64,000 nucleotides of DNA from Clostridium sp. Cult1 (GTDB lineage Bacteria; Bacillota; Clostridia; Tissierellales; Tepidimicrobiaceae). Below are positions 32,187-41,717 of the stretch, piece after piece. The translations under genes and the position numbers were made by a program. The stretch spans positions 1,588,406-1,652,405 of the forward strand of contig NZ_PPXW01000001.1 in assembly GCF_021655095.1 (NCBI RefSeq). The letters are read 5' to 3'. The notes below the pieces were generated by a model, which saw nothing but the letters and a program-made list of their open reading frames with translations, was not told the DNA's origin and did no database searches. Positions within the stretch are counted from its first letter, which is position 1, and every line of letters begins with the position of its first letter.

Positions 32187-33173
32187 TTAAAATTCATCTC
32201 CTAAAGTTTTCATTTGGGAATGAGAAATCCTTCTAAGAGCCTCTTTCTTTATATCATCAGATACTCCTTCCGTATTAGAAACCTCCATCAAAATTTCATT
32301 TATTTCTAATTTTTCAAAGTTCACAGCTGTATCGATAGATTGTTTAAATTCAAACAATCTCTCATTCTTAAATATATGATTTTCAATCTCTTTTCTGTCT
32401 AGGATCTCTTCGCCTTTTGAAGCAGTTTTTAAATTTATAAGCTTAACACCAATAGAATCTTCTAAATCTATGATAGCTACTTTGGGAATTCGTTCTATTT
32501 CAGCTAAACTATTAGTAACCCTTATAAGACTCCCTGGATTGACAAAATACTTATTATCGACTTTTATTATGCCAAATCCCGAATGATAGTGTCCAGACAA
32601 AGTTATATGAGCCTTTGTGTGTTTTATATGGTCAATTAAAGTATAAGGAATACCTTGAAAAAAGGGCTTATTCAATAACATACCATGAACCATATGTATT
32701 GCATAATCTACATCTTCTGGTATTTTCTCTATTATATAATTTGACCTATTTAATTCATTATCAACATTGTAAGTATATGGTTGACCAGTCAGTTGTACCT
32801 TAATTCCATCCTTTCTTAAATAAACCACTTCATCTTTATTGATTATTCTAACAACTTTTAGAGTATCTAAAAGTCCAAGCATGGTTCTATTAATTGTATC
32901 AGGATTATGCCCATAAACATCATGATTCCCACAAACAATATATATAGGAACTTCGAAATTATTCAATATAGAAGCAAAATTACCAACTATGGAAACCGAT
33001 ATATCTGGTCTATCGAATAAATCTCCACCATGTAATACATAATCAATATTGTGATCTTCTATTATTTTTATAATTTCTTTAAATTTTCTTTCTAATGTTT
33101 CAGGAAGATTGTCCTTTCTATTTTTAGGCGTAGTACCTCTTATATGAGTATCAGTTAAAAAAAGTAACTTCAA
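32187..33173 (-). CDS. Mre11/SbcD-like metallophosphoesterase
   Basis: A 328-residue calcineurin-fold nuclease. Metal-binding motifs in order: DTH (residues 8-10), GGDLFDRPD, CGNHDVYG, MVHG and SGHYHSG. That is the full phosphoesterase set seen in Mre11/SbcD exonucleases. A C-terminal extension (about 225-328) could form the capping or ATPase-binding region. TTG 33173 is the start with AGGAG 8 bases upstream; a GTG at 33182 overlaps that site. The gene follows recA by 40 bases and leads the four-gene split Rad50-like operon, which suggests end processing for recombination repair. Confidence 0.8.
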   Translation of the reverse strand: MKLLFLTDTHIRGTTPKNRKDNLPETLERKFKEIIKIIEDHNIDYVLHGGDLFDRPDISVSIVGNFASILNNFEVPIYIVCGNHDVYGHNPDTINRTMLGLLDTLKVVRIINKDEVVYLRKDGIKVQLTGQPYTYNVDNELNRSNYIIEKIPEDVDYAIHMVHGMLLNKPFFQGIPYTLIDHIKHTKAHITLSGHYHSGFGIIKVDNKYFVNPGSLIRVTNSLAEIERIPKVAIIDLEDSIGVKLINLKTASKGEEILDRKEIENHIFKNERLFEFKQSIDTAVNFEKLEINEILMEVSNTEGVSDDIKKEALRRISHSQMKTLGDEF

Positions 33174-33190
33174 ATAAAACACTCCTTATA

Positions 33191-33218
33191 AATAAACCTC
33201 CTAATTAGGAGGTTTATT
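33191..33218 (-). repeat. Palindrome at the recA stop
   Basis: A perfect 28-base palindrome (half-site AATAAACCTCCTAA) covering the recA stop codon. There is no T-run after it on the minus strand, so it may attenuate rather than end transcription into the nuclease operon. Confidence 0.55.
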
Positions 33219-34257
33219 TGGTTTTTTCTTTGTCTTCCTTTTCTTTTTTAACTTTTTTATCTGAATCCAAGCCAAATTTTTCTCTTATTTTTTCTTCAAT
33301 TTCTAATGTAATTTCAGAATTCTCCCTTAGAAAATCTTTAGCATTTTCTCTACCTTGGCCAAGCCTATGCTCTCCATAGCTATACCAAGAGCCAGATTTA
33401 TCAATAATTTCAGCTACAACTCCAGCATCTAAAATATTACCTTCTTTGGATATACCTAAACCATACATAATATCAAATTCTGCTTGTTTAAAAGGTGGAG
33501 CTACCTTGTTTTTTACCACCCTAACTCTAGTTCTGTTCCCTATAACACTATCGCCCTGTTTTATTGAATCTATCCTTCTTACATCTAATCGTATACTTGA
33601 ATAGAATTTTAAAGCTCTACCTCCTGTAGTGGTTTCAGGATTACCAAACATAATTCCAACTTTTTCTCTCAGTTGATTAATAAAAATTACAGTTGTATTT
33701 GACTTATTTATCGCTCCAGCCAATTTTCTTAATGCCTGTGACATTAGTCTAGCTTGTAATCCCACATGGCTATCACCCATTTCCCCTTCTATTTCAGCTT
33801 TTGGTACTAATGCAGCAACTGAATCTACAACAACGATATCTACAGCCCCACTTCTTACTAAAGCTTCTGTTATTTCTAGTCCTTGCTCTCCAGTATCAGG
33901 TTGAGATACTATAAGATTCTCAACATCTACTCCTAATTTTTTAGCATAATTTGGGTCTAAAGCATGTTCTGCGTCAATAAAAGCAGCTATACCATCTCTT
34001 TTTTGTGCTTCAGCTATAACATGTAATGCAACTGTTGTTTTCCCCGAGGATTCAGGTCCATATATTTCTATAATTCTTCCTCTAGGAACACCTCCAATAC
34101 CTAATGCAATATCCAAATCTAAAGAGCCAGTCGGTATAACTTCCATCTTCTCAATTTTGGTATCACCTAATCTCATTATAGATCCTTTACCAAATTGTTT
34201 TTCGATTTGGCTAATAGCCACATCTAAAGCTTTATTCTTTTCATTCTTATCGGCCAT
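33214..34257 (-). CDS. recA: Recombinase RecA
   Basis: A 347-residue strand-exchange ATPase and LexA coprotease. Walker [10 protein letters not shown] (about 67-75), Walker [12 protein letters not shown], the L1 loop [20 protein letters not shown]2 [16 protein letters not shown] and a basic/acidic C-terminal tail of Lys/Glu repeats are all present. It is preceded by a sigma-A promoter and a perfect SOS box, so it should respond to LexA. Order cinA-recA-rny is the conserved Firmicute one, with the nuclease operon inserted between recA and rny. No recX is next to it. Confidence 0.97.
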   Translation of the reverse strand: MADKNEKNKALDVAISQIEKQFGKGSIMRLGDTKIEKMEVIPTGSLDLDIALGIGGVPRGRIIEIYGPESSGKTTVALHVIAEAQKRDGIAAFIDAEHALDPNYAKKLGVDVENLIVSQPDTGEQGLEITEALVRSGAVDIVVVDSVAALVPKAEIEGEMGDSHVGLQARLMSQALRKLAGAINKSNTTVIFINQLREKVGIMFGNPETTTGGRALKFYSSIRLDVRRIDSIKQGDSVIGNRTRVRVVKNKVAPPFKQAEFDIMYGLGISKEGNILDAGVVAEIIDKSGSWYSYGEHRLGQGRENAKDFLRENSEITLEIEEKIREKFGLDSDKKVKKEKEDKEKTK

Positions 34258-34298
34258 ATTTCTCCAGTTAAACTGGACTCACCACCCTTCACATTTTG

Positions 34299-34310
34299 GA
34301 ACATGAGTTC
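34299..34310 (-). promoter_or_regulatory. LexA (SOS) box of recA
   Basis: GAACATGAGTTC on the plus strand (GAACTCATGTTC on the other) is a perfect GAAC-N4-GTTC palindrome just downstream of the recA -10. Confidence 0.82.
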
Positions 34311-34317
34311 TAAGATT

Positions 34318-34346
34318 ATTGTATAATAATCTGATCTTTTAGTCAA
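34318..34346 (-). promoter_or_regulatory. recA promoter
   Basis: Minus strand TTGACT (34346-34341), 17-base spacer, TACAAT (34323-34318). Confidence 0.75.
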
Positions 34347-34364
34347 TTGATAAATATACTTTTC

Positions 34365-35585
34365 TCATAAAATCTTTCTTAGCTCGTCAAAAGCCCTTAA
34401 CGCAGCCCTATTTTGAATAGATTTTCTCTCTCCACTAAAAATAGATTTAATAGCATAAGAACTATCTTTGGTTGCAATACCTATAAAAACAAGTCCAACT
34501 GGCTTTAATTCAGAACCGCCGGAAGGTCCTGCTATACCTGTGGTAGATAATGCTATATCTACTCCAGTTTTACGAAGAAGCCCTTTAGCCATTTCTATAG
34601 CCACCTGTTCACTTACAGCTCCATATTTATCCAATGTATTTTTATTAACATCTACCTCTTCCACCTTTGAAATATTAGAGTAGGTTATAATTCCTCTATC
34701 AAATACCTGAGAAGCGCCTGGTATCCTAGTTAACTTAGTAGATATTAAACCTCCTGTACATGATTCGCAAAAAGCTATTTTCATATTTTTACTTTTTAGT
34801 TTTTTAAATACTATCTCTTCTATGCTTTCATCTTCATAACTGTAAATATATTGTGCTATCCTATCTTCAATTTTACTTATCATATCTTCTAACATGCTAT
34901 TTACTTCCGTTTCATCACAACCCTTAGCAATAATTTTAATATCCACCCGTCCTTCCTTAGCGTAAGTAGCCAAAGATGGATTATTTTGCTCTTTTATAAT
35001 ATCTAATAGTAGAGTTTCTAAAGAAGATTCACCTATTCCTATAGTATTAATAGTTTTAATTTTAATGATAAAATCTTGTTGAATTAGAGGTATCACATAT
35101 TTATTAAACATTAATGCCATTTCTTTAGGAGGTCCTGGTAGTAATATTATTTTTCTTCCATTCCATTCAATATAGATTCCAGGAGCAGTTCCAATTTCAT
35201 TTGTTAAAAACTTAGCACCTTTAGGGAGATAGGCTTGTTTGGTATTATTAGAAGGCATGTTTTGATCTTTTTCACTGAAATATTTTTTTATGTTGTCTTC
35301 CATTATTTTATTTAATTCTAAATCAAGGCCTAAAGTCTTGCTTACAACTTCTTTTGTTATATCGTCAGATGTAGGTCCTAATCCACCAGTAAATATTAAT
35401 ATATCTGATCTTTCTAATCCTATTTTGATTACTTGTTCTAATGATTTTGGGTTATCCTTTACCGAAGTATGATATAATACATCAACTCCAATTTCCCATA
35501 GTTTTTTAGACAAATAATAGGTATTTGTATTCAATGTACTACCTAATATTATTTCAGTCCCTACTGATATTATTTCAGCAATCAT
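34365..35585 (-). CDS. cinA: CinA: competence/damage-inducible protein, NMN deamidase
   Basis: A 406-residue two-domain protein. The N-terminal COG1058/MoaB-like domain (about 1-165) contains SVGTEIILG, FTGGLGPTSDDITK and LLPGPPKEM. The C-terminal PncC domain (about 250-405) contains ESCTGGLI and STTGIAGPSGG and removes the amide of NMN in pyridine-nucleotide recycling. ATG 35585 is chosen with AGGTGA 5 bases upstream; GTG 35594 overlaps that site. It is next to recA as in Bacillus, where it is damage-inducible, though recA has its own promoter here. Confidence 0.93.
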   Translation of the reverse strand: MIAEIISVGTEIILGSTLNTNTYYLSKKLWEIGVDVLYHTSVKDNPKSLEQVIKIGLERSDILIFTGGLGPTSDDITKEVVSKTLGLDLELNKIMEDNIKKYFSEKDQNMPSNNTKQAYLPKGAKFLTNEIGTAPGIYIEWNGRKIILLPGPPKEMALMFNKYVIPLIQQDFIIKIKTINTIGIGESSLETLLLDIIKEQNNPSLATYAKEGRVDIKIIAKGCDETEVNSMLEDMISKIEDRIAQYIYSYEDESIEEIVFKKLKSKNMKIAFCESCTGGLISTKLTRIPGASQVFDRGIITYSNISKVEEVDVNKNTLDKYGAVSEQVAIEMAKGLLRKTGVDIALSTTGIAGPSGGSELKPVGLVFIGIATKDSSYAIKSIFSGERKSIQNRAALRAFDELRKIL

Positions 35586-35599
35586 CCCAATCACCTCAG

Positions 35600-36145
35600 C
35601 TATTTTTTACTAGTTGTCAAAACATGTTTGTTTTTATATAGATAATCCACTCCAGATACCACAGTAAAAAATAATGAAATATACAACATAATAATATCAA
35701 ATGAAAAATTTATCAATCTGAATGGAAAATTATCTATTAATAAACTGATTATAGCTATCAACTGTGTAATGGTCTTTATCTTACCTAAAGAACTAGCAGC
35801 GATCGTTATTCCCTCTGAAGCTGCAATAATTCTAAAACCGGTAATTGTAAATTCTCTAGCTATAATTATTACCACAATCCAAGCTGGTACTTTACCAAGT
35901 TGAACCAAAGAAATTAGAGCTGTAGAAACTAATAACTTATCTGCCAAAGGATCTATAAATTTACCAAAGGTAGTTACTTGCCCCCTGCTTCTAGCAATAT
36001 ATCCATCTATCCCATCTGTTGCTGAAGCTATAGTAAAAATCAAAGCTGCAATATAAGTATTATTACTAAAATCAGAAAGCAATATTATCATGAATAGAGG
36101 TATCATAAGTACCCTTAATAGAGTAATTTTATTTGCTAAATTCAT
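35600..36145 (-). CDS. pgsA: CDP-diacylglycerol-glycerol-3-phosphate 3-phosphatidyltransferase
   Basis: A 181-residue integral membrane enzyme making phosphatidylglycerol phosphate. The CDP-alcohol phosphotransferase motif D(G)x2DGx2AR...G...D is spread over ATDGIDGYIARSRGQVTTFGKFIDPLADK (about 42-70) with the metal-binding aspartates intact. About five hydrophobic helices are visible. Its ATG overlaps the rimO stop by 4 bases, so rimO and pgsA are translationally coupled. It is followed by cinA after 14 bases. Confidence 0.94.
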   Translation of the reverse strand: MNLANKITLLRVLMIPLFMIILLSDFSNNTYIAALIFTIASATDGIDGYIARSRGQVTTFGKFIDPLADKLLVSTALISLVQLGKVPAWIVVIIIAREFTITGFRIIAASEGITIAASSLGKIKTITQLIAIISLLIDNFPFRLINFSFDIIMLYISLFFTVVSGVDYLYKNKHVLTTSKK

Positions 36146-37470
36146 TCTATAATCTCTCCAATCAAATCATATTCTAAACAATCAGTAACTAATACATTTA
36201 CAAACTGACCTATTTCAAGAGGCTTCTTAGACCGAATATATAATATTCCATCTATATCTGGACTGTCCATATAACTTCTACCTATATATATCCCATCTTC
36301 ATATATATTTTCTATTACAGTTTCATAAGTGTTTCCAACTTTTCCCTTGTTTAAGTAATAAGATATCCCTTGTTGAAGCTCCATAATCCTATTTCTTCTA
36401 TATTCTTTAACAGCTTCATCTACCTGATTATTAAAATTATTAGCAGGTGTACCTTCTTCTCTTGAATAAGTGAACACTCCTAGCCTATCAAATTTAGCAC
36501 TTTCTACAAATTCATAAAGTTCATCAAAACTACTATCGTCTTCTCCAGGAAATCCTACTATAAAAGTTGTTCTTAGAATAATACCTGGGATTTCTTTTCT
36601 CAATATTGATATTAAGTTCTCAATATCTTCTTTTGAAATTTGTCTATTCATCTTTTTTAATATTTGGTTGTTAACATGTTGTAAAGGTATGTCTAAGTAT
36701 TTAACTACTTTATCATTATTTTTAATTGATAAGATTAATTTAGATGTAATATTATCTGGATATAAATAAAGTAATCTTATCCATTTTAACCCTTCAATAG
36801 TGTTAAGATTATCTAGTAATTCATTTAATTTATATTCTCCATATAGATCTATTCCATAGTCCGTAGTATTTTGTCCAATTAATATGATCTCTTTCACACC
36901 ATTTTTAACCAAATATTTTGCTTCATTAATAACATCTTCCATCTTTCTACTTCTATGTTTACCCCTTAATTCAGGAATAATACAATATGTGCAGTGATTG
37001 TTGCAACCTTCGGATATTTTAACGTATTCAGTAGTTCTGAAACTTTGCCTATTAATTTCTTCTAAATAATTTTCATTTATATTTTCCGTAATCTTTAACT
37101 TGTTATTTCCTTTCTCTAATTCATAGATAATTTTAATAATATCTTTTATATTACCTGTGCCTATTACTCCATCAATATCATCAATTTCCTCTAAAAGCTC
37201 TTTAGAATATCTTTCCGCTAAACATCCTGCTAATATAATATATTTACATGATCCTTCTTTTTTATACCTTGTCATCTCCCAAATGGTCTCTATAGATTCT
37301 TCTTTTGCAGCCTCTATAAATCCACAAGTATTTATAATGATGATCTCTGACTCTTCTAAAGAGTTTGTCATTTTATAGTTATTTTTCTTCAAAATTCCCA
37401 TCATTAATTCTGAGTCTATTTCATTCTTTGAACAGCCTAATGTTACAATAGAAACCTTTTTTTCATTCAT
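36142..37470 (-). CDS. rimO: Ribosomal protein S12 methylthiotransferase
   Basis: A 442-residue radical-SAM enzyme that methylthiolates an aspartate of ribosomal protein S12. The UPF0004 domain has LGCSKNEIDSE (Cys13), NTCGFIEAAKEESIE and AGCLAERY. The radical-SAM triad is in GCNNHCTYC, followed by PELRGKHRSR. The C-terminal TRAM domain is present. These motifs are RimO-type and not MiaB-type (compare the enzyme at 12908-14230). It lies after ftsK with a 3-base gap and overlaps pgsA by 4, so it belongs to a tight operon. Confidence 0.95.
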   Translation of the reverse strand: MNEKKVSIVTLGCSKNEIDSELMMGILKKNNYKMTNSLEESEIIIINTCGFIEAAKEESIETIWEMTRYKKEGSCKYIILAGCLAERYSKELLEEIDDIDGVIGTGNIKDIIKIIYELEKGNNKLKITENINENYLEEINRQSFRTTEYVKISEGCNNHCTYCIIPELRGKHRSRKMEDVINEAKYLVKNGVKEIILIGQNTTDYGIDLYGEYKLNELLDNLNTIEGLKWIRLLYLYPDNITSKLILSIKNNDKVVKYLDIPLQHVNNQILKKMNRQISKEDIENLISILRKEIPGIILRTTFIVGFPGEDDSSFDELYEFVESAKFDRLGVFTYSREEGTPANNFNNQVDEAVKEYRRNRIMELQQGISYYLNKGKVGNTYETVIENIYEDGIYIGRSYMDSPDIDGILYIRSKKPLEIGQFVNVLVTDCLEYDLIGEIIE

Positions 37471-37473
37471 ATA

Positions 37474-39618
37474 TTATCTCTCCTTGAATAAAGAATCAAT
37501 TTCATCTTTAGAAACAAGTACCTTTCTTGGTTTACTTCCTTCATGACCACCAACGATATTTAACTCTTCCATCTCATCAACTATTCTTGCAGCTCTTGCA
37601 TATCCAATCTTCAATTTTCGTTGAAGCAGAGATATTGAAGCCTGTCCTTCTTCCGTTACTAAACTTGCTGCTTTTGGTAGCAGTTCATCTGTGTCACCTA
37701 AAATATTATCTAATTCTATTTCACTTTGTATAGTTTCAATTATTTCATTATCATACTCTGTCAAATTTTGTGCTTTTAAAAAGCTTACAACTTCTTCAAC
37801 TTCCATATCGCTTATAAAGGCTCCTTGTACACGAATCGGTTTTGAAAGATTTGAAGGATAAAAAAGCATATCTCCCTTTCCCAGTAATTTTTCAGCACCG
37901 ACCATGTCTAATATAGTCCTAGAGTCCACCTGAGATGACACAGCAAAAGATATCCTTGAAGGTATATTAGCTTTAATAGTACCAGTTATAACATCTACAG
38001 AAGGCCTCTGAGTTGCTACAATCAAATATATTCCAGCTGCCCTTGCCATCTGAGCTAGTCTACATATAAAATCCTCTATTTCTTGGGCCGCTACCATCAT
38101 TAAATCAGCCAGCTCATCAATAATAATAACAATACTAGAAAGTTTTTCATCTTTTTTATTCCGATGTTTTTCATTATACCCACTAATATCTCTCACATTG
38201 TTTTTAGCAAATAATTTATATCTTCTTTCCATTTCTTCAACAGCCCAGTTAAGTGCAGAAGCAGCTTTCCTAGGCTCAGTAACTACAGGTATTAACAAAT
38301 GGGGTATACCGTTATAAATACTTAATTCAACTACCTTAGGGTCAATTAGTAAAAGCTTCACATCATCAGGATGGGCTTTAAATAATATGCTCATTATAAT
38401 AGTGTTGATACAAACACTCTTGCCTGAACCCGTTGCTCCAGCAATTAAAAGATGGGGCATTTTATCTATACTTGAAACTATAGGTGTACCAGATATATCT
38501 TTTCCTAGTAATAAAGGTATATTGCTATCTAGGGACATATATTCTTCAGATTGTAATATCTCTTTCAACCCAACATTGTCCTTTATTCTATTTGGGACTT
38601 CAATTCCTACTGCAGCTTTTCCCGGTATTGGTGCTTCAACTCTAATATCAGATGTAGCTAAGTTTAAAGCTAAATCATCTGATAAATTAACAATCCTACT
38701 TACTTTAACACCTGGTGCAGGCTGTAATTCATAACAAGTAATAGATGGTCCTTTATTGATTTGGATAATAGACGCATCAATACCAAAGTTTTTCATAGTT
38801 TCCTCAATTTTTTTTGCATTATTTAATATTTCTTTTTTATTATGAGGATCTTGTTTTTTCTCAAAATCATTTAATAGTTCTAAAGGAGGCAGTGTATAAT
38901 TTTCTATCACATTGCTGTTTTTATTAATTATCATTTCATCATTAATTGATGCCTTTGTTTTATTTTTATTTTTAGACTTTTTAGTATGGTCATGGATAAC
39001 TATTTCTTTATCAATATCAATATTATTTTCTTTATTTATCTTGGATGCTTTTTCTTTAGCATTAGTATTTATTTTAAAATTGGTTACATTTTTTTTCTTC
39101 AATTTTAGTTTTGTTACAAAGTCTTTTATTCTTACTTCAGTGAATAGTAATACAGAAATTAAAATAATAAAACCAATTACAATATAGGACCCTACTGAAC
39201 CAAATAGTTTTAAAAATAAAAATCCAAAAACTGATCCAATAAACCCTCCCCCCAATCCTTCTTTGCTTAATTCTATAGAATTAGCAATTTTTGAAGAAAA
39301 TCTTGCACCAGTTTGAGATTTAATATCAACTAAAGTCAAGAAACATAAAAATAAAATAAGTAAGTAAATAGACTTTATATCTTTATTAATATCAAATCTA
39401 TTTATAATAAACAATAATCCTACAGCAATAATAATAAGAGGAAATATATAGCCCCCAAAACCCATAAGGGTGAAAAATATACTTCGTAAAAATACTCCGA
39501 TAATACCAGTTTTATCACTAATTAGACTGATTGCAGATAAAACGCCAAAAGAAATAATTATTATTCCTATAATTTCTCTTGCAATATCAATGTTTTTTCT
39601 TTTCTTCTTTTTACTCAA
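37474..39618 (-). CDS. ftsK: DNA translocase FtsK/SpoIIIE
   Basis: A 714-residue septal DNA pump. About four membrane segments occupy the first 160 residues. A charged linker follows to about 245. The RecA-like motor has Walker A GATGSGKS (about 394-401) and Walker B IVIIIDELADLMM. The C-terminal gamma winged helix (about 650-714) recognises orienting sequences (SISLLQRKLKIGYARAARIVDEME). It may act as SpoIIIE in forespore chromosome transfer. I start at TTG 39618 because GGTGATC precedes it; the GTG pair at 39630/39627 is part of that site. Confidence 0.95.
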   Translation of the reverse strand: MSKKKKRKNIDIAREIIGIIIISFGVLSAISLISDKTGIIGVFLRSIFFTLMGFGGYIFPLIIIAVGLLFIINRFDINKDIKSIYLLILFLCFLTLVDIKSQTGARFSSKIANSIELSKEGLGGGFIGSVFGFLFLKLFGSVGSYIVIGFIILISVLLFTEVRIKDFVTKLKLKKKNVTNFKINTNAKEKASKINKENNIDIDKEIVIHDHTKKSKNKNKTKASINDEMIINKNSNVIENYTLPPLELLNDFEKKQDPHNKKEILNNAKKIEETMKNFGIDASIIQINKGPSITCYELQPAPGVKVSRIVNLSDDLALNLATSDIRVEAPIPGKAAVGIEVPNRIKDNVGLKEILQSEEYMSLDSNIPLLLGKDISGTPIVSSIDKMPHLLIAGATGSGKSVCINTIIMSILFKAHPDDVKLLLIDPKVVELSIYNGIPHLLIPVVTEPRKAASALNWAVEEMERRYKLFAKNNVRDISGYNEKHRNKKDEKLSSIVIIIDELADLMMVAAQEIEDFICRLAQMARAAGIYLIVATQRPSVDVITGTIKANIPSRISFAVSSQVDSRTILDMVGAEKLLGKGDMLFYPSNLSKPIRVQGAFISDMEVEEVVSFLKAQNLTEYDNEIIETIQSEIELDNILGDTDELLPKAASLVTEEGQASISLLQRKLKIGYARAARIVDEMEELNIVGGHEGSKPRKVLVSKDEIDSLFKER

Positions 39619-39667
39619 GAAGATCACCACCTCTTGAACAAGTTTAATATGAAATTATTCATATTTA

Positions 39668-40498
39668 TTATTTTATAAAGGATGATACAATTGTTATTAA
39701 TCCTATTATCCATAAATAGTAGGAAAAATAATGTAGTTTATCTTTTTTAAGTATTCTTATTAAAAGTTTTATCGCAAATACTCCAACTATTGTTGATAAT
39801 GAAACTCCTATTATCAAAGGCATTGTAAAAGCTACTTGGCTATTTGTTTTAATAACTTCTCGTATTCCTAGTAATCCTGCTCCAAATGTTGCAGGTAAAG
39901 CTAATAAAAAAGAAAATTCAGTAGCCAAGGATCTGTTTAATCCTCTAAACAATCCAGCTACAATAGTAGAACCAGATCTAGATATGCCTGGTATTATAGC
40001 TACACCTTGAAATGTACCTATGATTAACCCATCTAGAAAGCTCATATTTCTAACTCTTTTATTTTCATAACTTTTATTATTTGCAATCCATAATAGAATA
40101 CCAGTAACTATAAAAGCTATACCTATAGGAAGTATAGAAGATGAATAAAGCTTCTCGAAAAAATCTTCAAAAGCTAGTCCAATTACAGCAGTAGGTATGC
40201 TACTTACTATAATAAGTATACCTAATTTTTGATAATCGTTTCTTATCTTAAGTTTTCTATTAACAATACAATTTTTAACCATTTTAATAAACTCAACAAC
40301 TATCTTTATTATATCATTAAAGTAAACTATTACTATAGATATTAAAGTACCAAAATGAAGCATCTCGGTAAAAAAAAGATTTCCTTCTCTTATACCAAAA
40401 AAATGTTGTAAAATTACTAAATGTCCAGAACTGCTAATGGGTAAAAATTCAGCAATCCCTTGAAATATTCCTAGAATAACTGCTTGAACTAGTGTCAA
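39668..40498 (-). CDS. uppP: Undecaprenyl-diphosphatase UppP/BacA
   Basis: A 276-residue membrane enzyme that dephosphorylates undecaprenyl diphosphate to recycle the cell-wall lipid carrier. Signature segments are EFLPISSSGHL near the N-terminus (Glu17, catalytic region) and PGISRSGSTI in the middle (about 166-175). Seven or eight hydrophobic helices are visible. It is translated from TTG 40498, 7 bases after GGGGG. It complements uppS (62048), which makes the carrier. Placement between tepA and ftsK is not the Bacillus order, so it is a local insertion. Confidence 0.93.
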   Translation of the reverse strand: MTLVQAVILGIFQGIAEFLPISSSGHLVILQHFFGIREGNLFFTEMLHFGTLISIVIVYFNDIIKIVVEFIKMVKNCIVNRKLKIRNDYQKLGILIIVSSIPTAVIGLAFEDFFEKLYSSSILPIGIAFIVTGILLWIANNKSYENKRVRNMSFLDGLIIGTFQGVAIIPGISRSGSTIVAGLFRGLNRSLATEFSFLLALPATFGAGLLGIREVIKTNSQVAFTMPLIIGVSLSTIVGVFAIKLLIRILKKDKLHYFSYYLWIIGLITIVSSFIK

Positions 40499-40557
40499 TT
40501 CAATTCCCCCTTTAATTCATATTCTCATGTTATTATAGCACAATTTATACTGTTAGA

Positions 40558-41238
40558 CTATGGATTTTTAGTGTTGATAAAGCTATTTAACTTTCTCAGT
40601 GCTTGGCTAAATCCTCCAACTTCATCTATTAAACCATAGTTAACAGCATCTTTGCCAATAAGTATGGTGCCAACATCATTAGCTAATTCATCAGTAGAAT
40701 ACATCAACTCCCTTAAAGTATGCTTGTTAATTTTAGATGTTCTTAAAATAAAGTTAATGATTCTTTTCTGCATCTTTTCAAAATATCTAAAGGTTTGAGG
40801 AACACCAATTACTAATCCTGTAGTTCTTATAGGATGGATTGTCATCGCTGCTGAGGGTACTATAAAAGAATAATCCGAAGCAGTGGCTAAAGGAACACCT
40901 ATGCTATGCCCTCCACCTAATACTAAAGACACTTTAGGTTTATCAATACTATTTATCAGTTCTGCTAATGCTAATCCAGCTTCTACATCTCCACCTACAG
41001 TATTTAGTATAATAAAGATTCCTTCAATCTTAGGATCTTGCATTGAAGCAATTAACATAGGTATTATATGCTCATATTTAGTTGTTTTTTTATCGGAAGA
41101 TGAAATATTATGACCTTCTATTTCTCCTATTATAGAAATAAATTGAATATTGTTTTCAAAATTAGGTGCTTTTGGTGTTCCTAACTCCTTTACATTATCA
41201 ATCAAATTATCGCTATTATTAACTGTATCATTATTCAC
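40558..41238 (-). CDS. tepA: ClpP-like serine protease of the TepA family
   Basis: A 226-residue ClpP-fold protease. The Ser nucleophile is in GGGHSIGVPLATA and the expected His in AAMTIHPIRTTGLVIG. The N-terminal 35 residues are Asn/Asp-rich and non-conserved. Bacillus TepA (translocation-enhancing protein) lies in the same place near ftsK/spoIIIE and is thought to help protein export and spore formation. GTG 41238 follows GGAGG. No partner chaperone is nearby. I am confident about the fold and less about the detailed role. Confidence 0.85.
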   Translation of the reverse strand: MNNDTVNNSDNLIDNVKELGTPKAPNFENNIQFISIIGEIEGHNISSSDKKTTKYEHIIPMLIASMQDPKIEGIFIILNTVGGDVEAGLALAELINSIDKPKVSLVLGGGHSIGVPLATASDYSFIVPSAAMTIHPIRTTGLVIGVPQTFRYFEKMQKRIINFILRTSKINKHTLRELMYSTDELANDVGTILIGKDAVNYGLIDEVGGFSQALRKLNSFINTKNP

Positions 41239-41331
41239 AATATAACCTCCATCATATTAATCATATCTATTATTATAGTCTTAACTTTTTTGATTATAAT
41301 ATGCTTAAATAGAATAAAAAAGATAATGTAT

Positions 41332-41358
41332 TAAACCTGATTCCTAGAATCAGGTTTA
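41332..41358 (-). terminator. Terminator after ymxH
   Basis: A 12-bp stem, TAAACCTGATTC (41332-41343) with its complement at 41347-41358, 3-base loop; the minus-strand tail reaches a T6 after about 12 bases. Confidence 0.6.
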
Positions 41359-41364
41359 TAATAT

Positions 41365-41604
41365 TTAAAGTTCCACTATTATCATATCATTTCCAATCTT
41401 CCTAATAGTATCCCAAGGTATTTCAATCTCTGTATTTTCACCAAATAACCTAAGTTGTAACTTCCTTTCAGGTACTAATAATGTTATTATTTTACCTGTT
41501 TTTTTATCAACTATAATGTCTGAATCAGCTATTATTCCAAGTCTTTGACCATTATTTAAATTTATTATTTCTTTACCACCTAATTCACTAAGCATTATTG
41601 TCAT
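41365..41604 (-). CDS. ymxH: YlmC/YmxH family sporulation-linked protein
   Basis: A 79-residue PRC-barrel protein (SELGGKEIINLNNGQRLGII, then KLQLRLFGENTEIEIPWDTIRKIG). In spore-formers this family is encoded next to the M16 peptidase gene and connected with sporulation, but its molecular role is not known. The ATG at 41604 follows AAAGGAGATGAT. It sits after dut in the same direction with a 100-base gap holding hairpins, so it may have its own promoter. Confidence 0.82.
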   Translation of the reverse strand: MTIMLSELGGKEIINLNNGQRLGIIADSDIIVDKKTGKIITLLVPERKLQLRLFGENTEIEIPWDTIRKIGNDMIIVEL

Positions 41605-41695
41605 ATTATCATCTCCTTTAATTTATATTATATAATATGTTTTTATTATAAATGTATGTCATATCATTTATGATAACATTAGATATGATAATATG

Positions 41696-41717
41696 ACAGG
41701 GTAAATTAATACCCTGT
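41696..41717 (-). terminator. Hairpin at the dut stop
   Basis: An 8-bp stem, ACAGGGTA (41696-41703) with TACCCTGT (41710-41717), placing the dut stop in the loop. There is no clear T-run, so its role is uncertain. Confidence 0.4.
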
